DNA of 64,000 bases from Ornithodoros turicata (GCF_037126465.1 NC_088202.1:81014160-81078159); one strand, 5' to 3'. Positions 22,388-33,768 are shown, counted from the first letter of the stretch. Numbers and translations are program-made. The notes: generated by a model from the letters alone, not told the origin.

Positions 22388-22773
22388 AGCCTGCTTTACG
22401 TTTTGTCCCTAATTCTTGGGCATGCGCGCTTCACCGCGACCAGCCGCGACAAAAATATGTAAACCGGAACCAATTCATTACTGCAACAAATGACCCGCTT
22501 CGGTTGCAGATTTTTCTCTCAAAGGTGTCCACTGAAGGTCCCAAAAGGTGTAGTACCCATTTTAATGCCGACGGCGCCCTGCTTTAGAAGTTAGCTTTTT
22601 TCACGAGACTCATTTGAATTTTTATTCAAATAATGAGCGCCTCCCGCTCATTCACGCGGTGCGCATCTTGTAGGCTGTATTGGACAGATATTTGTAAAAA
22701 AGAAAGTTATTCGATTGGTGCACCGGTTCGCGAATTATTTAGCCCAGGGATTTAACTGACACACCCGGTATAC

Positions 22774-23559
22774 TCCCCCCATATGCACTGTGCATCGAGC
22801 GTTTTGCGAAAACCGTTGGGTCTCAGTTGATTGACTGTATACGGGGTGTCGTTTTTTAGGTGCCACAGATTTTTTATTAAAAATCTATAAGAGCCCCAGA
22901 TATGCCGTTTGGGCGTCCAACATACCTGCGACCGTGGTTCGGGGGGACCGCGAAATAAGCGCATAAAAGGTAGCTGTCACTCGAAAACATGGCAATCGTC
23001 AGGCTCTTTGATCATTTCGATCACCACGGAACTTCACGGACATCTATATTACGTATACTTCCCATTGTTATCCTCAGCAACGTGAAAGACATCACGTTCG
23101 CCACTATTAAACGAGTATACTGCACAGGGCTGGGCGACCCCAATAGCGCTTACTTGATCATTCCAGAGCTCTCATTTAAATAACGTTCACCCAGTCTCAC
23201 CCGGACACGAGGAGCGCCATCCCAGCTTTTTATTCATTTCCTTGACACCACGTCATTGCCATCTCTTCTTCATGCTGCATAACACCGCTTTTACCGCTCA
23301 AATTACCCGAGAACGATCTTGCCCCGCCTCCCAGGTGCGATCATGCATCCTCTTTCCGCTTGTGGCACTTACGGTTTGGAATATCTTAATTCAGGGCCAA
23401 CCGCGTTATGCAGTGTTCTTATACCTGCTACCAACACTTGTTCCCCTGCCTTTCTTTCTTCCGCTTTTTTATCGCCACTCTAGGGCAATATACATATCTT
23501 TAAAGAAATGAGCTGGAGGGGGACCTGGAGGAGAAAGCACGCCCCGCAATTTCACGGGA
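22774..23559. other. Intergenic DNA before the ro promoter
   Basis: No repeat or domain recognised. Frames at 22989-23183 and 23242-23511 are short and featureless. Confidence 0.5.
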
Positions 23560-23770
23560 GGAAGCAGGAGAACTTCGCACGCGATCCACACACCAATCGA
23601 TACGCGAGCCAATCCGCACGCGGCAGCCTCTGTACCACGTGACGCGGGCGTGAGGGAATGCTCGCGAAGGATGTAAGGTTGAAATGGGATGAAGGCGAGC
23701 GCCGCGTGACGTAGCTGTGTGATATCTCACTTCGGGAGCCAATCACGAAATAGCTCACAGGGTTCGAAAT
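23560..23770 (+). promoter_or_regulatory. ro: Candidate ro promoter region
   Basis: A GC- and CpG-rich block unlike its AT-rich surroundings, just upstream of the proposed first coding exon. It holds three CCAAT boxes (23593-23597, 23609-23613, 23739-23743) and a CRE-like TGACGTAG near 23707. No convincing TATA box. The transcription start is not defined. Confidence 0.4.
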
Positions 23771-24152
23771 ATGAAGCGCCCCGGTTCGAAGTTAGCTGCA
23801 TTCGACGGATGTCGCAATGGCATCGGCGTGGCGTTAGAACCGTGTTCCGGGACGAAGGTATTTACAATGCAAAAGGAGGACAGTAAAGGAGACGTGGAGG
23901 CACCGGTGGAGCCGGTGGAGAAAGCGCGAGGGAACAGAGGCTCTTCCGCGTTCACACCAGTACCATCGGCTGAAAAGTCGTCCTCGCCCATAGAAGGTGT
24001 CTTGCACGCAGGAGGTCCTCCGGGTCCTTTGCCACCTCCGCTGTTTCGACCCTTCCTGCCTGCGATGTTTCCTGCAGCAGCTCTCGAGCCCACCCTATTT
24101 TGCCGAAGTCTGACAGATTTGGCTCTCAATCCAGCTGCTCTACCCATGTTCT
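23771..24152 (+). CDS. ro: rough homeobox gene, proposed exon 1
   Basis: Encodes 127 residues plus one base (phase 1) and ends at a strong donor, TTCT|GTGAGT. The N-terminal half is charged (MQKEDSKGD). The C-terminal half is proline- and leucine-rich (GPPGPLPPPLFRPFLPAMFP, then LFCRSLTDLALNPAALPMF). This is the composition often found in front of a homeodomain. SSSPIEGVL loosely recalls an eh1-type repressor motif, but weakly. The donor phase fits the acceptor at 50693 exactly, giving ...[14 protein letters not shown]. The start is uncertain: the first ATG (23771) has A at -3, and a second in-frame ATG lies at 23867. The assignment to ro rests on strand, phase, composition and the GC-rich promoter. 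It could instead be an exon of another gene. Confidence 0.6.
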
Positions 24153-24631
24153 GTGAGTTGTTTTTACTTGCTTTGCATACTCACCGTGTGGCTTTCCTAG
24201 CAGGAAATGCGGGGCAGGATAGTGTGGATATATGTTGCACGTGTCAGAGACATTAGGGTGTTAGGCGATAATATCACAGGTTTACATTGCTGGAATGCCC
24301 TATTACTAACGGTACTGGAATATTAATCTTTATATCTTTATTTTCCTGAATTCTTATATTGTAATAAAATTATACCTGTCTAGAAATATTCAGAACGCTT
24401 TACCCGTATGTAGGGGTTATTGCACCATAACTCACTAATCACGAAACCTTGTGCATTTGTCATGCATATCCTCCAGGAGTGTAATATACTGTGTCCTCAG
24501 CCGGAAAAAAAAAAAAAGAAAAAACTTGAGCAGCTGACAACAGGGTTAGCCTACTATCTATAATTATGTTGTTTGAAATATATTGGGTACGGGGTCCTAA
24601 CGTTAATTCATGAAGCAAGCATGAAGCGGCT
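24153..24631 (+). other. Start of ro intron 1
   Basis: Intron 1 as modelled runs 24153-50692, about 26.5 kb. This first part is AT-rich with an A run near 24506. Nothing else recognised. Confidence 0.5.
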
Positions 24632-25169
24632 GAGTTGAAGATCTTGCAATGTCTTAATAGCCTTAATGTCTTGATTAATTAAGTTTATCCTATACATCGA
24701 TGGGCAAACCGGCTACGATATGTGTCATTTACGGCATAATTCTGCGGATGCGACTACCGACACGCGAATTAATTATTTCCATTTCGAACAAATTACCTAT
24801 TTCGTCCATCTCGTGGTGACATAGCCACGGGTGCGTGGTTCTCACCCGTTGCCAAAGATGCGTCGCCTACGTATTACGAAGCAATAAATAATGTTGTTGA
24901 CAAAAAGTGTAGACGACTATACACTGACTAAACAAAAGCAAGATACAGCGTCTGTATTTGTTGGGTCCATGTTGGACTTTACTAATGCTTGCGTCCTTAG
25001 CTGAGGCCAGCGTTTCCTGCAAGGAGCACGGTGCTCGCGTATACCCAGTTCCGCTGAAAGAGTTTCGCGTTTATCATCACTCTAGTCGGTGAAGAAATTC
25101 ATCGAAATCCACTGGTGGTGTCTTTTCTGCCGAAAACGAAAAAGCATGCGAAGGGTTCCGTGCTACGAC
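24632..25169. repeat. Tandem duplication, copy 1 (538 bp)
   Basis: Starts GAGTTGAAGATCTTGCA and is followed immediately by a second copy with a few percent difference. An open frame in copy 2 (25429-25635) is disrupted in copy 1, so I do not regard it as coding. Confidence 0.9.
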
Positions 25170-25712
25170 GAGTTGAAGATCTTGCAGTGTCTTAATGGCC
25201 TTAATGTCTTGATTAATTAAGTTTATCCTATACATCGTTGGGCAAACCGGTTACGATATGTGTCATTTACGGCATAATTCTGCGGATGCGACTACCGACA
25301 CGCGAATTAATTATTTCCATTTGGAACAAATTACCTATTTTGTCCATCTCGTGGTGACATAGCCACGGGTGCGTGGTTCTCACCCGTTGCCAAAGATGCG
25401 TCGCCTACGTATTACGAAGCAATAAATAATGTTGTTGATGAAAAGTATAGTCGACTATACACTGAATAAACAAAAGCAAGATACAGCGTCTGTATTTGTT
25501 GGGTCCATATTGGACTTTACTTTAGTAATGCTTGCGTCCTTAGCTGAGGCCAGCGTTTCCTGCAAGGAGCACGGTGCTTGCGTATACCAAGTACCGCTGA
25601 AAGAGTTTCGCGTTTATCATCACTCTAGTCGGTGAAGAAATTCATCGAAATCCACTGGTGCTGTCTTTTCTGCCGAAAACGAAAAAGCATGCGAAGGGTT
25701 CCGTGCTACGGC
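25170..25712. repeat. Tandem duplication, copy 2
   Basis: Repeats copy 1 from GAGTTGAAGATCTTGCA to TTCCGTGCTACG, with a small TTTAG-type insertion near 25521. The junction is abrupt and has no element ends. Confidence 0.9.
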
Positions 25713-25730
25713 GAGAAGCGGGGTTGGTTA

Positions 25731-25830
25731 CCGGAAAGGGTAACGGTAAAGCGAAACGTTATCTACCTGAATTCCGCAGGAAACGCAAATAGAAACAGAA
25801 ACAAACTTATTCCAATTAGTCTTTTTTTTT
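25731..25830. repeat. GGAAAC-rich fragment akin to the 12080 hAT element
   Basis: TTACCGGAAAGGGTAACGG and runs of GGAAACGC and AGAAACAGAAAC echo the interior of 12080-12783. No intact ends are visible here. Confidence 0.4.
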
Positions 25831-25837
25831 TTTCATG

Positions 25838-26054
25838 AACCGAAGCAGGAACGAAATTCAAGGGTGATATGATAACGGACACCGAATTCAGAGAACGTAA
25901 TACATGTATAATGTAAGGTAATGTACATGTATACATGTGTAATAATGTATACATTAAACTAATATCAAGGTAAAAAGACGGAGGATGAGTATTACGTTCT
26001 GTGAATTCGGTGTCCGTCATCATATCACCCTTGAATTTCGTTTCTGCTTCGGTT
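25838..26054. repeat. Hairpin, 66-bp inverted arms
   Basis: Arm 25838-25903 (AACCGAAGCAGGAACGAAAT onward) is complementary, with a few mismatches, to 25989-26054. The loop is AT-rich (ATACATGTATAATG words). Probably a small foldback element. No target duplication seen. Confidence 0.8.
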
Positions 26055-28283
26055 ATATATAATTATTCTCCCATTCACAGCTCATCACCTTAACTTTATG
26101 ACGAAATACATATCGACTGTACCGATCGTATCCGAAGTTAACTAAATATGCCACGGCGTTTAATTGCAGAAAAAAAAGTGACCCATCAGACCATCTGGCG
26201 TGCCACACGTGTAGGTAAGCACAGAGGCTGACCACAATATTTGGCATCCCTCCACGCAGGTTTGCTCCCACTCGCACGCGTGGTACAGCAATCACTTATT
26301 CATTACAATACGCCCCATCCATCACCGCTGCAGTTAAACGAAACATGCTTATAGTATCACGGGAACTATTCGTGCTGAGGTTTGCATGCACGCATTGACA
26401 TATTGCGTATTCCATATCCAAAGACCCAAACCAATTAGTTCAGGTTCTCCCCAGTGTGTGGATGACCGCACATATGCTAACATTCGTTGTACGAGTACAG
26501 TGTCATAGGCCTTCGGCGGCACACATTGTATGCCCAAGGGTTGGAAGCGAAGCATGCGATAAATTTGCCTGCTTCCGTGCTTCGCGTTGTCTTTCTTCAA
26601 ATTATATTCTTTCGTTTGGAGCTCCTTCAACCATCCCTGTGCCATTTTATAAGTCTCCTTCTTGTCGCTATTACGCCATCCAACACTCAATCGTGTTGGA
26701 CTATAGTCCGTGAACGTCTCAAAAGAAATGAACAAATAATAGGAAGAAAACAGACGCTATATATCAGTTATTAATGTAGCTATAACGTGTCTGACTCCGT
26801 TCAAGCGTAATTATACTTATATCAACCAACACAGAAAGTCATTAACAGATATTATTTAGAGCAGATACGTAGAGTATTATGGACATTCTTTGAGTTTCGA
26901 CAGTGCGTCACTCGGGGACACGGAAAGGTCGCCTCTTCGTATTATTTTTAGTCCGTCCAACTCCAACTGCAACGGAAAGGTCGAGCTTTAATTTGATGTC
27001 ATAATCATAACTTGTAGTCTTGATTACTGCTGATCACTACTGGCATGCTTACACTGGGGGGCGTAAAACACGATTTACTTGTGTATTGAAAGATCGTAAA
27101 GAATGATCTCGCTATTACGTCCCATCCATCGGCAGAGCGCGTTCTTTGACATTATCCAGTGACAGTATACAGCGCGTATAGTATGCGTCCTATATACCAG
27201 TGCATGTGATAGCGTACGTGTTACACTAATCGAAGCGAGGTATTTAGCGCACTGAAGATTACATGAGTGAAATGGGGGGAGCAGTGGCAAGCGATTGATT
27301 CGGGTACTTTTCAGCTGCCGCAAAAAACGGGGCAGATGTTTAATTGGCCGGCAGTGGGCGCTTGTCTTCCCCCGAAGGCCCTCATGTGTAGATGACGGAT
27401 ACTCGGCGGTATAGGACGACCTACGTAACTTCTCTCCGCGATCCGTGTGTGCACTTCAAGTGAAAAGCAGGCACAGTGTCATTTATTTCGGCATTTACGT
27501 CTGAATTATGTCAGAAGTGAGGGCAAATTTGTAACGTGATTAAGCACAACAAGACCGAAGCTTTGAACGCAAGGAAACACGTAGGATATCCTATATGGGC
27601 TCTGACGCCCTCAGAGGGAACATTGCTGAGGAAAATACATTGTCTTATGTGTTATTCCACCGATTCGCCGCAATCGTTGAAATAGCCCACTGCAAACCAC
27701 AAATTCTGGATCGTGTTGCCTGCAATGCGTAGAAAGGCGCGGATCGCCGAAACGAGCTGATGTCAGAAGTCCCTCAATTTTCTTACGACTGCATAATGCA
27801 AACCAGTGCGAAGTTACACAAAGAAGTCGTACGCAACCGCTTATACGTGCAAGTTAGTCCGTTATGATCTTCCTGTCTATTTCATTTAGAGGTTAAATTT
27901 ACCCATGCAGGGAACGCCAACCGCATTTTATTTCACACCACCTGCACGTTTAAAGGTATGCGTGCCCATTTTTCACATACGCGTTCCAAGGTTCCACCTG
28001 TAACGTTACAGCAGTTCATGCACTTCAGGTGGCAGTTATGTGCCCTTCGATTTTTCTGCTTCTGAACTGTTCTCCCCTTCCCCTCCCTCTCTTTTCCCTC
28101 TCCCCTGAGCAACATGCGGCCAGCATAGGCAGGCAGACCGCTCGTCTACCCAACGTTACCCCCCCCCCACACACACACACACACACACTGAACGGTGGCA
28201 GGTACTGGAACCTTCCTCTCTGTCTGTTGGCAAGTGGAGATGGAGGAAGCAGCTGACAGAAAACAGCGTTAACGACACACAAA
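26055..28283. other. ro intron 1, nothing recognised
   Basis: No domain in any frame. The longest open frame (26349-26735, minus, 128 codons) has no recognisable motif. A pyrimidine-rich stretch and a (CA)n run lie near 28070-28190. Confidence 0.5.
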
Positions 28284-29520
28284 GTTCACTTCAAATTCAA
28301 CATGTTTCCTTTCGGGCACTGCAATGCACCTTCCACGTTTCAACGGCTCGTGCAGCAGGTTCACGGGGACCTCAAATACTGCATATGATACTGAACTCAA
28401 ATACGGTTGAAAAGTGCTAATTGTTTTCTTTGGAAGTATTGTTTAAGGTTGGTCCCGCATCCGCACCGAGAAGAAAAAAGAACTGCTAAGGTGCCCAACT
28501 GGTCATCTCCTTCAAGCATAGAGAAGCTGTGATCACTCCTCGGTTAAAAGCACCACACTGCCGAAGGTTAATACATTTGCAGTTATCGCAGCTCCCCGAA
28601 ACTGCAAGTCAAAAAGGGAACAGTGTTCGCATGGACAGATGACTGTGGGGCTCCTCACAAGCGGCCCAGTCCTCGCCTAACCAGACTTCAATTTACCATT
28701 CACTCGGTAGACTGATAAAAATACACATACAAATACGGCACAGCATGAAGTGCACAAAGCAGCTTCGCAGCCTTGTGAATGTTGAACGTAACAGCTGTCA
28801 AGAGCATCGCTATTCGCATAGTATAGGAAAACCAATATGAAGAACCGAGAAAACGGAGAAACAACATCATGCAGAAGAGAATTAAATGCGATCTGCGACC
28901 TGTACCATTCACAGGACAAACCGATTCTCATGATTAATTAGAAGACGATGAGACCGCGAAATTCCTTATGCGATAAACTGTCAACAACAACAACAACAAC
29001 AACAGATACATGCATGACAATAGGATGAGCTGTTTCAAAATCTGCCATTGACAATATTATGCATGCAACAACAAAGCATCCCACGTCAGACTGCGGCTGC
29101 TAACTGATACTGAGTTAGGACAACGCATGCATATAATTAAAATAAGCGAAGAAAGAATGAAAGAGGAACAGGCGCTGTCCTTTCGCAGGAACGAGAGGGA
29201 AATCAGAGAGTGACAGCCTTCAGGATCCGTGCCCTAAGAAAATCCGAGGGAGACCACCGTAACACGCACAGAGCCGTTAGCAATCGTCTATTTCACCTTG
29301 GTCATTCCATCACTGCCTGTAGGACAAGAAGTTTATTTGTAGAACCGACCACAGTGTACTACAATGGCTACGGGGCTCCGAACAAACCAAGAGGTCAGGT
29401 CTCCCGCTGGCTGGAACGGCAGCGCAGTGAGTTTGAATTCGACGGTGTGCATTCACCTAGATAGCAACACCGTACCGCTGACGCTCTGTCCGTGCGGGTG
29501 CCACCTCGACAGACATAAAC
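28284..29520 (+). pseudogene. Degraded Ty3/Gypsy RT and RNase H remains
   Basis: Three separated pieces in the right order. RT fingers/palm is at about 28284-28388 (FPFGHCNAPSTFQRLVQQV, the Gypsy PFGL.NAP.TFQR motif). The RT/RNase H link is at 28608-28655 (VKKGTVFAWTDDCGAP). The RNase H end is at 29332-29491 (ICRTDHSVLQWL, then after a frame change GQVSRWLERQ and ADALS). Stops and frameshifts separate them, and 28680-29330 holds unrelated DNA. An old, dead copy; no LTRs located. Confidence 0.75.
28981..29045 (-). repeat. Short dispersed repeat with (AAC)n
   Basis: (CAA)n followed by CATGACAATAGGATGAGCTG. The same unit, a CATCCYRTYGTCAT core plus (GTT)n, is at 29733-29776 and 34103-34158 on the other strand, and once in each giant arm. 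Confidence 0.55.
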
Positions 29521-29732
29521 CTTTGAAGAAACTCAAACACCGATTCTTCTGAAACGGCACGAAATCCATAGTGCCCCTGATTGGTGTGCGAACTGTACGA
29601 AACGCGAGAAAAACCACCACAAGCAACGCCATGTGCACCTTCAGTTACGGAGGTATTCAGCGCACGATGCCACTGTATCGCATTCGATATCTACGCTGCG
29701 CATACTGCCGCTGACCGCAATTGTTGCTGTGA

Positions 29733-29776
29733 ATCACCTCATCCCGTCGTCATTCATGTAGTTGTTGTTGCAGCTG
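29733..29776 (+). repeat. Short dispersed repeat with (GTT)n
   Basis: CACCTCATCCCGTCGTCATT followed by CATGTAGTTGTTGTTG. It matches 34103-34158 closely. Probably the 3' end of a retroposon family. Confidence 0.55.
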
Positions 29777-29887
29777 ACAGAGTGCTGTCCCTTATTATCT
29801 TTGTATTGTAGACAACGTCCCGGATGCTGAAGGCGACGCAGTTATTTTGCATTGCACGGTTGCTCGTTGAGGGCACACTCCACCCTC

Positions 29888-30050
29888 CTTGGAAAATATA
29901 TATCGGGAGTTTCACACTTATGCTGTTCATAATTGTCACAAAAAAGGCGTACGCCTTCCGTTTTCAACAAATCAGGGCAGATAACGATATCATTCGATAT
30001 GATGGATGGCTAGAAGCGTGCTATGCGGTGAAGTTCATACCACGCATACC
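29888..30050. repeat. Palindromic MITE fragment, family of 60064
   Basis: GTTCATAATTGTCACAAAAA, CGTTTTCAACAAATCAGG and GATGGATGGCTAGAAGCGTG match one half of the hairpin at 60064-60320. Confidence 0.6.
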
Positions 30051-30321
30051 ATACTATGCGGGAAACTGACCTTCCCCACTCCAGGCCTGGCATACTGACG
30101 GACGTCCTCTTCCCCGAAGGTTCTTATGCAGAACGACTTACAAAAATTCGCAACCTCCCCCCCCCCCCCCCCATGCGTTTTCTTCAAGAAACGGGCTTCC
30201 TACAGTGCACCTCCGTCCCAACAGTATCGTTGATCCTGCCTATGCCTCACTTTGAAATCGTCAACTCTCTTCTACCCCCTGTCTTTCTCGTTTTTTTTTT
30301 GTTTTTTTTTGGCTATAGTCG

Positions 30322-30385
30322 TGACGATGCCCACTTGAGTGCGGCCAACAACGGCAAGCTACTTCGACCCCCCTCCCCCATTTCT
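30322..30385 (+). repeat. SINE family B, 3' fragment
   Basis: GTGACGATGCCCACTTGAGT, GCGGCCAACAACGGCAAGC and CTACTTCGACC match the 3' part of the SINE at 44476-44825. A T-rich stretch precedes it and C runs follow. Confidence 0.55.
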
Positions 30386-33300
30386 AAGAGTGTAAGCTCA
30401 TTAATTTGACAAACATTCTAACTGTTATATTTTACTTCGCCCGCTTACGGAATCTCTGTGTTACGTATAAGGACCTTCAGCGAAAAATATTTAAAAAAAA
30501 AAGCAGCGTGGAAACCTTGGGTTTTTGTTTCCAGTAATTTATCGGTTTCCGTTTACATATTTCTGGCGCGGAGCGGTGCACCATTGCGCTCTTTGGATCC
30601 AGCTGTCAGTTTCACGTACAGCCGCCTGGTTGGCACACGAGAATGTCGGAAGATAAGGAAGTTTTCTTCTTTTCTTTTTCTTTTTTTTTTTTTCGGGGGA
30701 GGGGAATAACCCTACATTGTATTTCAGGCTTCCGTTCAACAGTGTTGTTAATAAGAATTCACTAACGATTGCGACTTTGCCTTGTGAATTAATATTCGGC
30801 TGATACCTATGCATTCTACATTGAGCGCTTATTAAGCGGTAAGCATTGAAATTTAGATTGACGGAGGGAAAAGCTATTGAAATTGATTGATTGGTAACAG
30901 AAAGAAAAATGGAGATGTTAGTCCCAAACTACTCGGGGCTGGCTACTCCAGGACGCGTTATTTCGGGCTCATTATAAGTAAAACAAATGAAGGGAAAGGA
31001 GGGTTGGAAAAAAGAAGGAATGGAAAACTATACAAGTCTATACACTTTGCGAGGCACAAATTGAAGTTGAAATTCGACTTTCTCTCCATTTTCATTGGAA
31101 TAATTTTCTATTTAACACACATTTAAAACGACAAGAGAGGCACATCTAAAGATCATGGCATATGACGCAATGATTCGGGAAGCCCAATGTCCTTTGCCAT
31201 GTTCAATAATAATGCTGTTCAACCGAAACCGGAAGCTTCATTCACGAAAGCGGCGCTCACTAATATGCGCGCTCATCCCTCTGATTTACAATTTTCTGGA
31301 GGGAATTTTTTTTCTTTCTCTGCAAGATGTTATTTAGTCAAACATACCCTGTTACAAACCTCCATAAAGTGTAGGCAAGAACAGATAATTACATTTCTTG
31401 TCATTCCTGCCTGTCAGCGTGCACGTGTAACTTATTCCCCTCTTATAGGTTTCCGCCCGCGTGGGCAGCTCTTTAAAGAACATTATTCTTTTTCAAACAC
31501 ATATGGCCTGCATATACCGGCGGAAGCAAGCGATCGCCACTCCCCAGCTGCTGCCACCTCCATTTCCGAAACTTGTTAGTCGCTCGAAGATATACTGCCT
31601 AATCACGCAACACCATTTATTCCACAATACCTTCATCGAACGATTATTATTGTCTTTTTTTTTTCTCTGCGCTTTTGCGCGCCGTCTAATTAGAGTCTCG
31701 GCTGACGCGCTTTTTCTGGTGACGGGATTTAGTTTGAGATGGGGGGGGGGGGGGCGTGAATATGCAAGCTTATGGAGGGATAAGGCAATGCGTGTTGGAG
31801 CATTCCATCGGTGGTGCTGCGAGGTACATGTCGACCCATCTTGATGCACTGACTGTACAATCATTCAGTGACATTCAGTGGACATTACAGCGAGCTCATG
31901 ACTGCATTAGTGCGTACTTTGCGGATTTTAACATTCCGACAAAGTGGAGGAAATCACAACCTTAAGGCAAAGGCGTATGTGAATCTGTTTAGTATGAAGT
32001 GGGGGATGAGGGACAATTCGCCTCCCCGCTCCCCCGTTCTACCCAAAATGTTACGCCTTCATCAGTAACACAAGGAAGTAACACTAGTGTAGTACTGACT
32101 GAGAGCAGAGCCGTGTTAAGGCCACCTTCCGCCTTGGCGCAGGTCCGCGAGACGTTCGTGATGCTCCACTCCCTCTGGACGCACTAACTGAGGATTACAC
32201 AATACGCAGGAGAAAAAAAATAGCCGTAGAATTGACATGTGCGCTCTCCACATTTAGCTACGCACCTAGGACAGGTACTATCCTATTGCATAAATGACCT
32301 GCATCGCTCTGTACCCCTGTAGTTTTTTTTGTTTGTTTCTTTTTTGGGGGGGGAGGGGGTCGAAGTAGTTTGCCGTTGTTGGCCTCACTCAAGTGGGCAT
32401 CGTGGGCTCTGTAGTTGTATTTAGTGCCAGAACACCGTCACGTTCAATATATTTCGTTGAACATAGAAGTAAAATGCAGGTAAGCCGGATGCAAGTGAGC
32501 TGGTGTATACTTGACGTCGGCAATATGTCCTTGAGCTTTAGGGAAGGACAAAAGAGAAAAAGGTTTTGTCTTCTGTCCTTCACCCTAGATCAGGGAAATG
32601 TTGCCAACGTCTAATTTCTCTAAACAGCAAGAATTCTAACTGATAAGAAAGTGAGACGGTGAAAAACAAGTTGGGGGGAAATTTCTTACAAATTCTGCGG
32701 TGAAAATTCTCTCGGTTGTCGCGGTTTTACCCAACCTTATTGGCTTCCGGGAATCCAACATCTGGGAATATTAGCAGTGGACGGTGCCCGAGGGCAGCTG
32801 GCCCTCTGACCATCCATCCGGGGAATGCCTTTGACGGAGACTTATACCGTAGTCAGTATACAGCAACGATACCGGCATGCGTAGCGGATGCCAAGGGCAC
32901 TCAATTTATGATCGATCGTATTAGACACGGCAAGGCTCCTGCAAGTTTGGAAGATAATTTTAAATACTGATAAAAATCTTAAAGATAGGCATTTTGTGCT
33001 AAATACTCGGGATCTGCTAATCATCGGCAGACGCTGTGTTCGAGGCTACGCCTTTTCGGTCGGAAAGGAGATAGTCGATCTCCTTTTTCGAAAAAGTCCG
33101 GTATCTAAAAGGAGAATCTCTGGTATCGTGTGTCACTGGGCACAAACGTCGTTCCGGAAAATGTCCTTCTCTGGAAAGGCCTTCAGAGTGCCCGTGTGTC
33201 AGGAGCGGGGCCAGCAAGAGAGGGAAGGGTGGCCGGGGATGGCGACCCGGGACACTTCAGGGGCCCGCATGAGCCAAGGCCTGTCGTAATCATATAAAGA

Positions 33301-33540
33301 ATAAATACTTAGACTATGTTATCGAGACGTGAGGAGGGGGCACGGGCATTACCCACCCCCGGGTCCCGTAATTTCTCTCGCCGGCCCTGCATGGTCAGGG
33401 GTATAATGCCCTTAACGTAAAGGCCGTCAGAAAAGGCCATAGTTAGGTGAAGCCAGTATTCTGTAGGACCTAAGCAGACGGTAACGGCTGAAGCAATATT
33501 CATGACATCGCTTGATGGATCTCGAATGGCAAGATATGTT
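30386..33540. other. ro intron 1, mostly unrecognised
   Basis: Contains many short overlapping frames, a T run near 30682, a G run at 31741-31754 and a SINE B fragment at 32356-32410. No domain recognised. Confidence 0.5.
32356..32410 (-). repeat. SINE family B, 3' fragment, inverted
   Basis: GTCGAAGTAGTTTGCCGTTG and CTCACTCAAGTGGGCATCGT are the complement of 30322-30372. A G-rich run (32346-32360) abuts it. Confidence 0.55.
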
Positions 33541-33768
33541 GGAACAAGGTTAAAACTTGGGCGGGTTGGTATGACATTTTAAAATCGATAAAACCCCAGT
33601 GCGAAGGTAAAATAAGGGGACGAGACGAACGACGAGACGAACACAAACAAAGCGACGACGCATGGTTGCAGTCAGTGCTGTGCATCGTCGCTTTGTTTGT
33701 GTTCGTCTCGTCGTTCGTCTCGTCCTCTTATTTCATACCTTCGCACTGGGGTTTTATCGATTTTAAAA
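33541..33768. mobile_element. Hairpin element with 10-bp target duplication
   Basis: Flanked by AAGATATGTT on both sides (33531-33540 and 33769-33778). The inside is an almost perfect inverted repeat of about 84 bp per arm (33577-33660 and 33685-33768, with CGATAAAACCCCAGTGCGAA and ACGAACACAAACAAAGCGAC words) and a ~24-nt loop. A one-sided leader of 36 bp precedes it. The duplication length suggests retroposition; the structure suggests a foldback. Confidence 0.8.

Larger units (their letters stand above)
14247..22770. mobile_element. Giant foldback element with ~3.1-kb inverted arms
   Basis: The ends are inverted copies (TACCGGGTGTTTCAGTTAAA on the left and its near-complement on the right) set in TATA on both sides, consistent with a TA-type target duplication. 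The left arm is 14247-17434 and the right arm 18789-22770, the latter lengthened by an inserted 866-bp element (19134-19999). The centre is 17435-18788. Over one 255-bp stretch the arms differ at about five positions, so they are old enough to be distinct and not an assembly echo. Each arm has the same three coding remnants reading from the centre outward. The end motif recalls Tc1/mariner-type ends, but I cannot name a family. It could instead be a plain inverted duplication. Confidence 0.75.
18789..22770. repeat. Right arm of the giant inverted repeat
   Basis: Complementary to 14247-17434, with one clean extra insertion (19134-19999). Without it the arm is about 3.11 kb. Confidence 0.85.

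Noticed and set aside
14247..22770. Inverted repeat as an assembly artefact
   Set aside because: The arms differ by about 2% in the stretch compared, and only one has the 866-bp MITE, so they are separate sequences. Raw-read confirmation would still help.
28159..28190. CRISPR-like or regulatory array at the (CA)n run
   Set aside because: It is a simple microsatellite next to a C run. There are no spaced direct repeats anywhere in the window that fit a CRISPR array.
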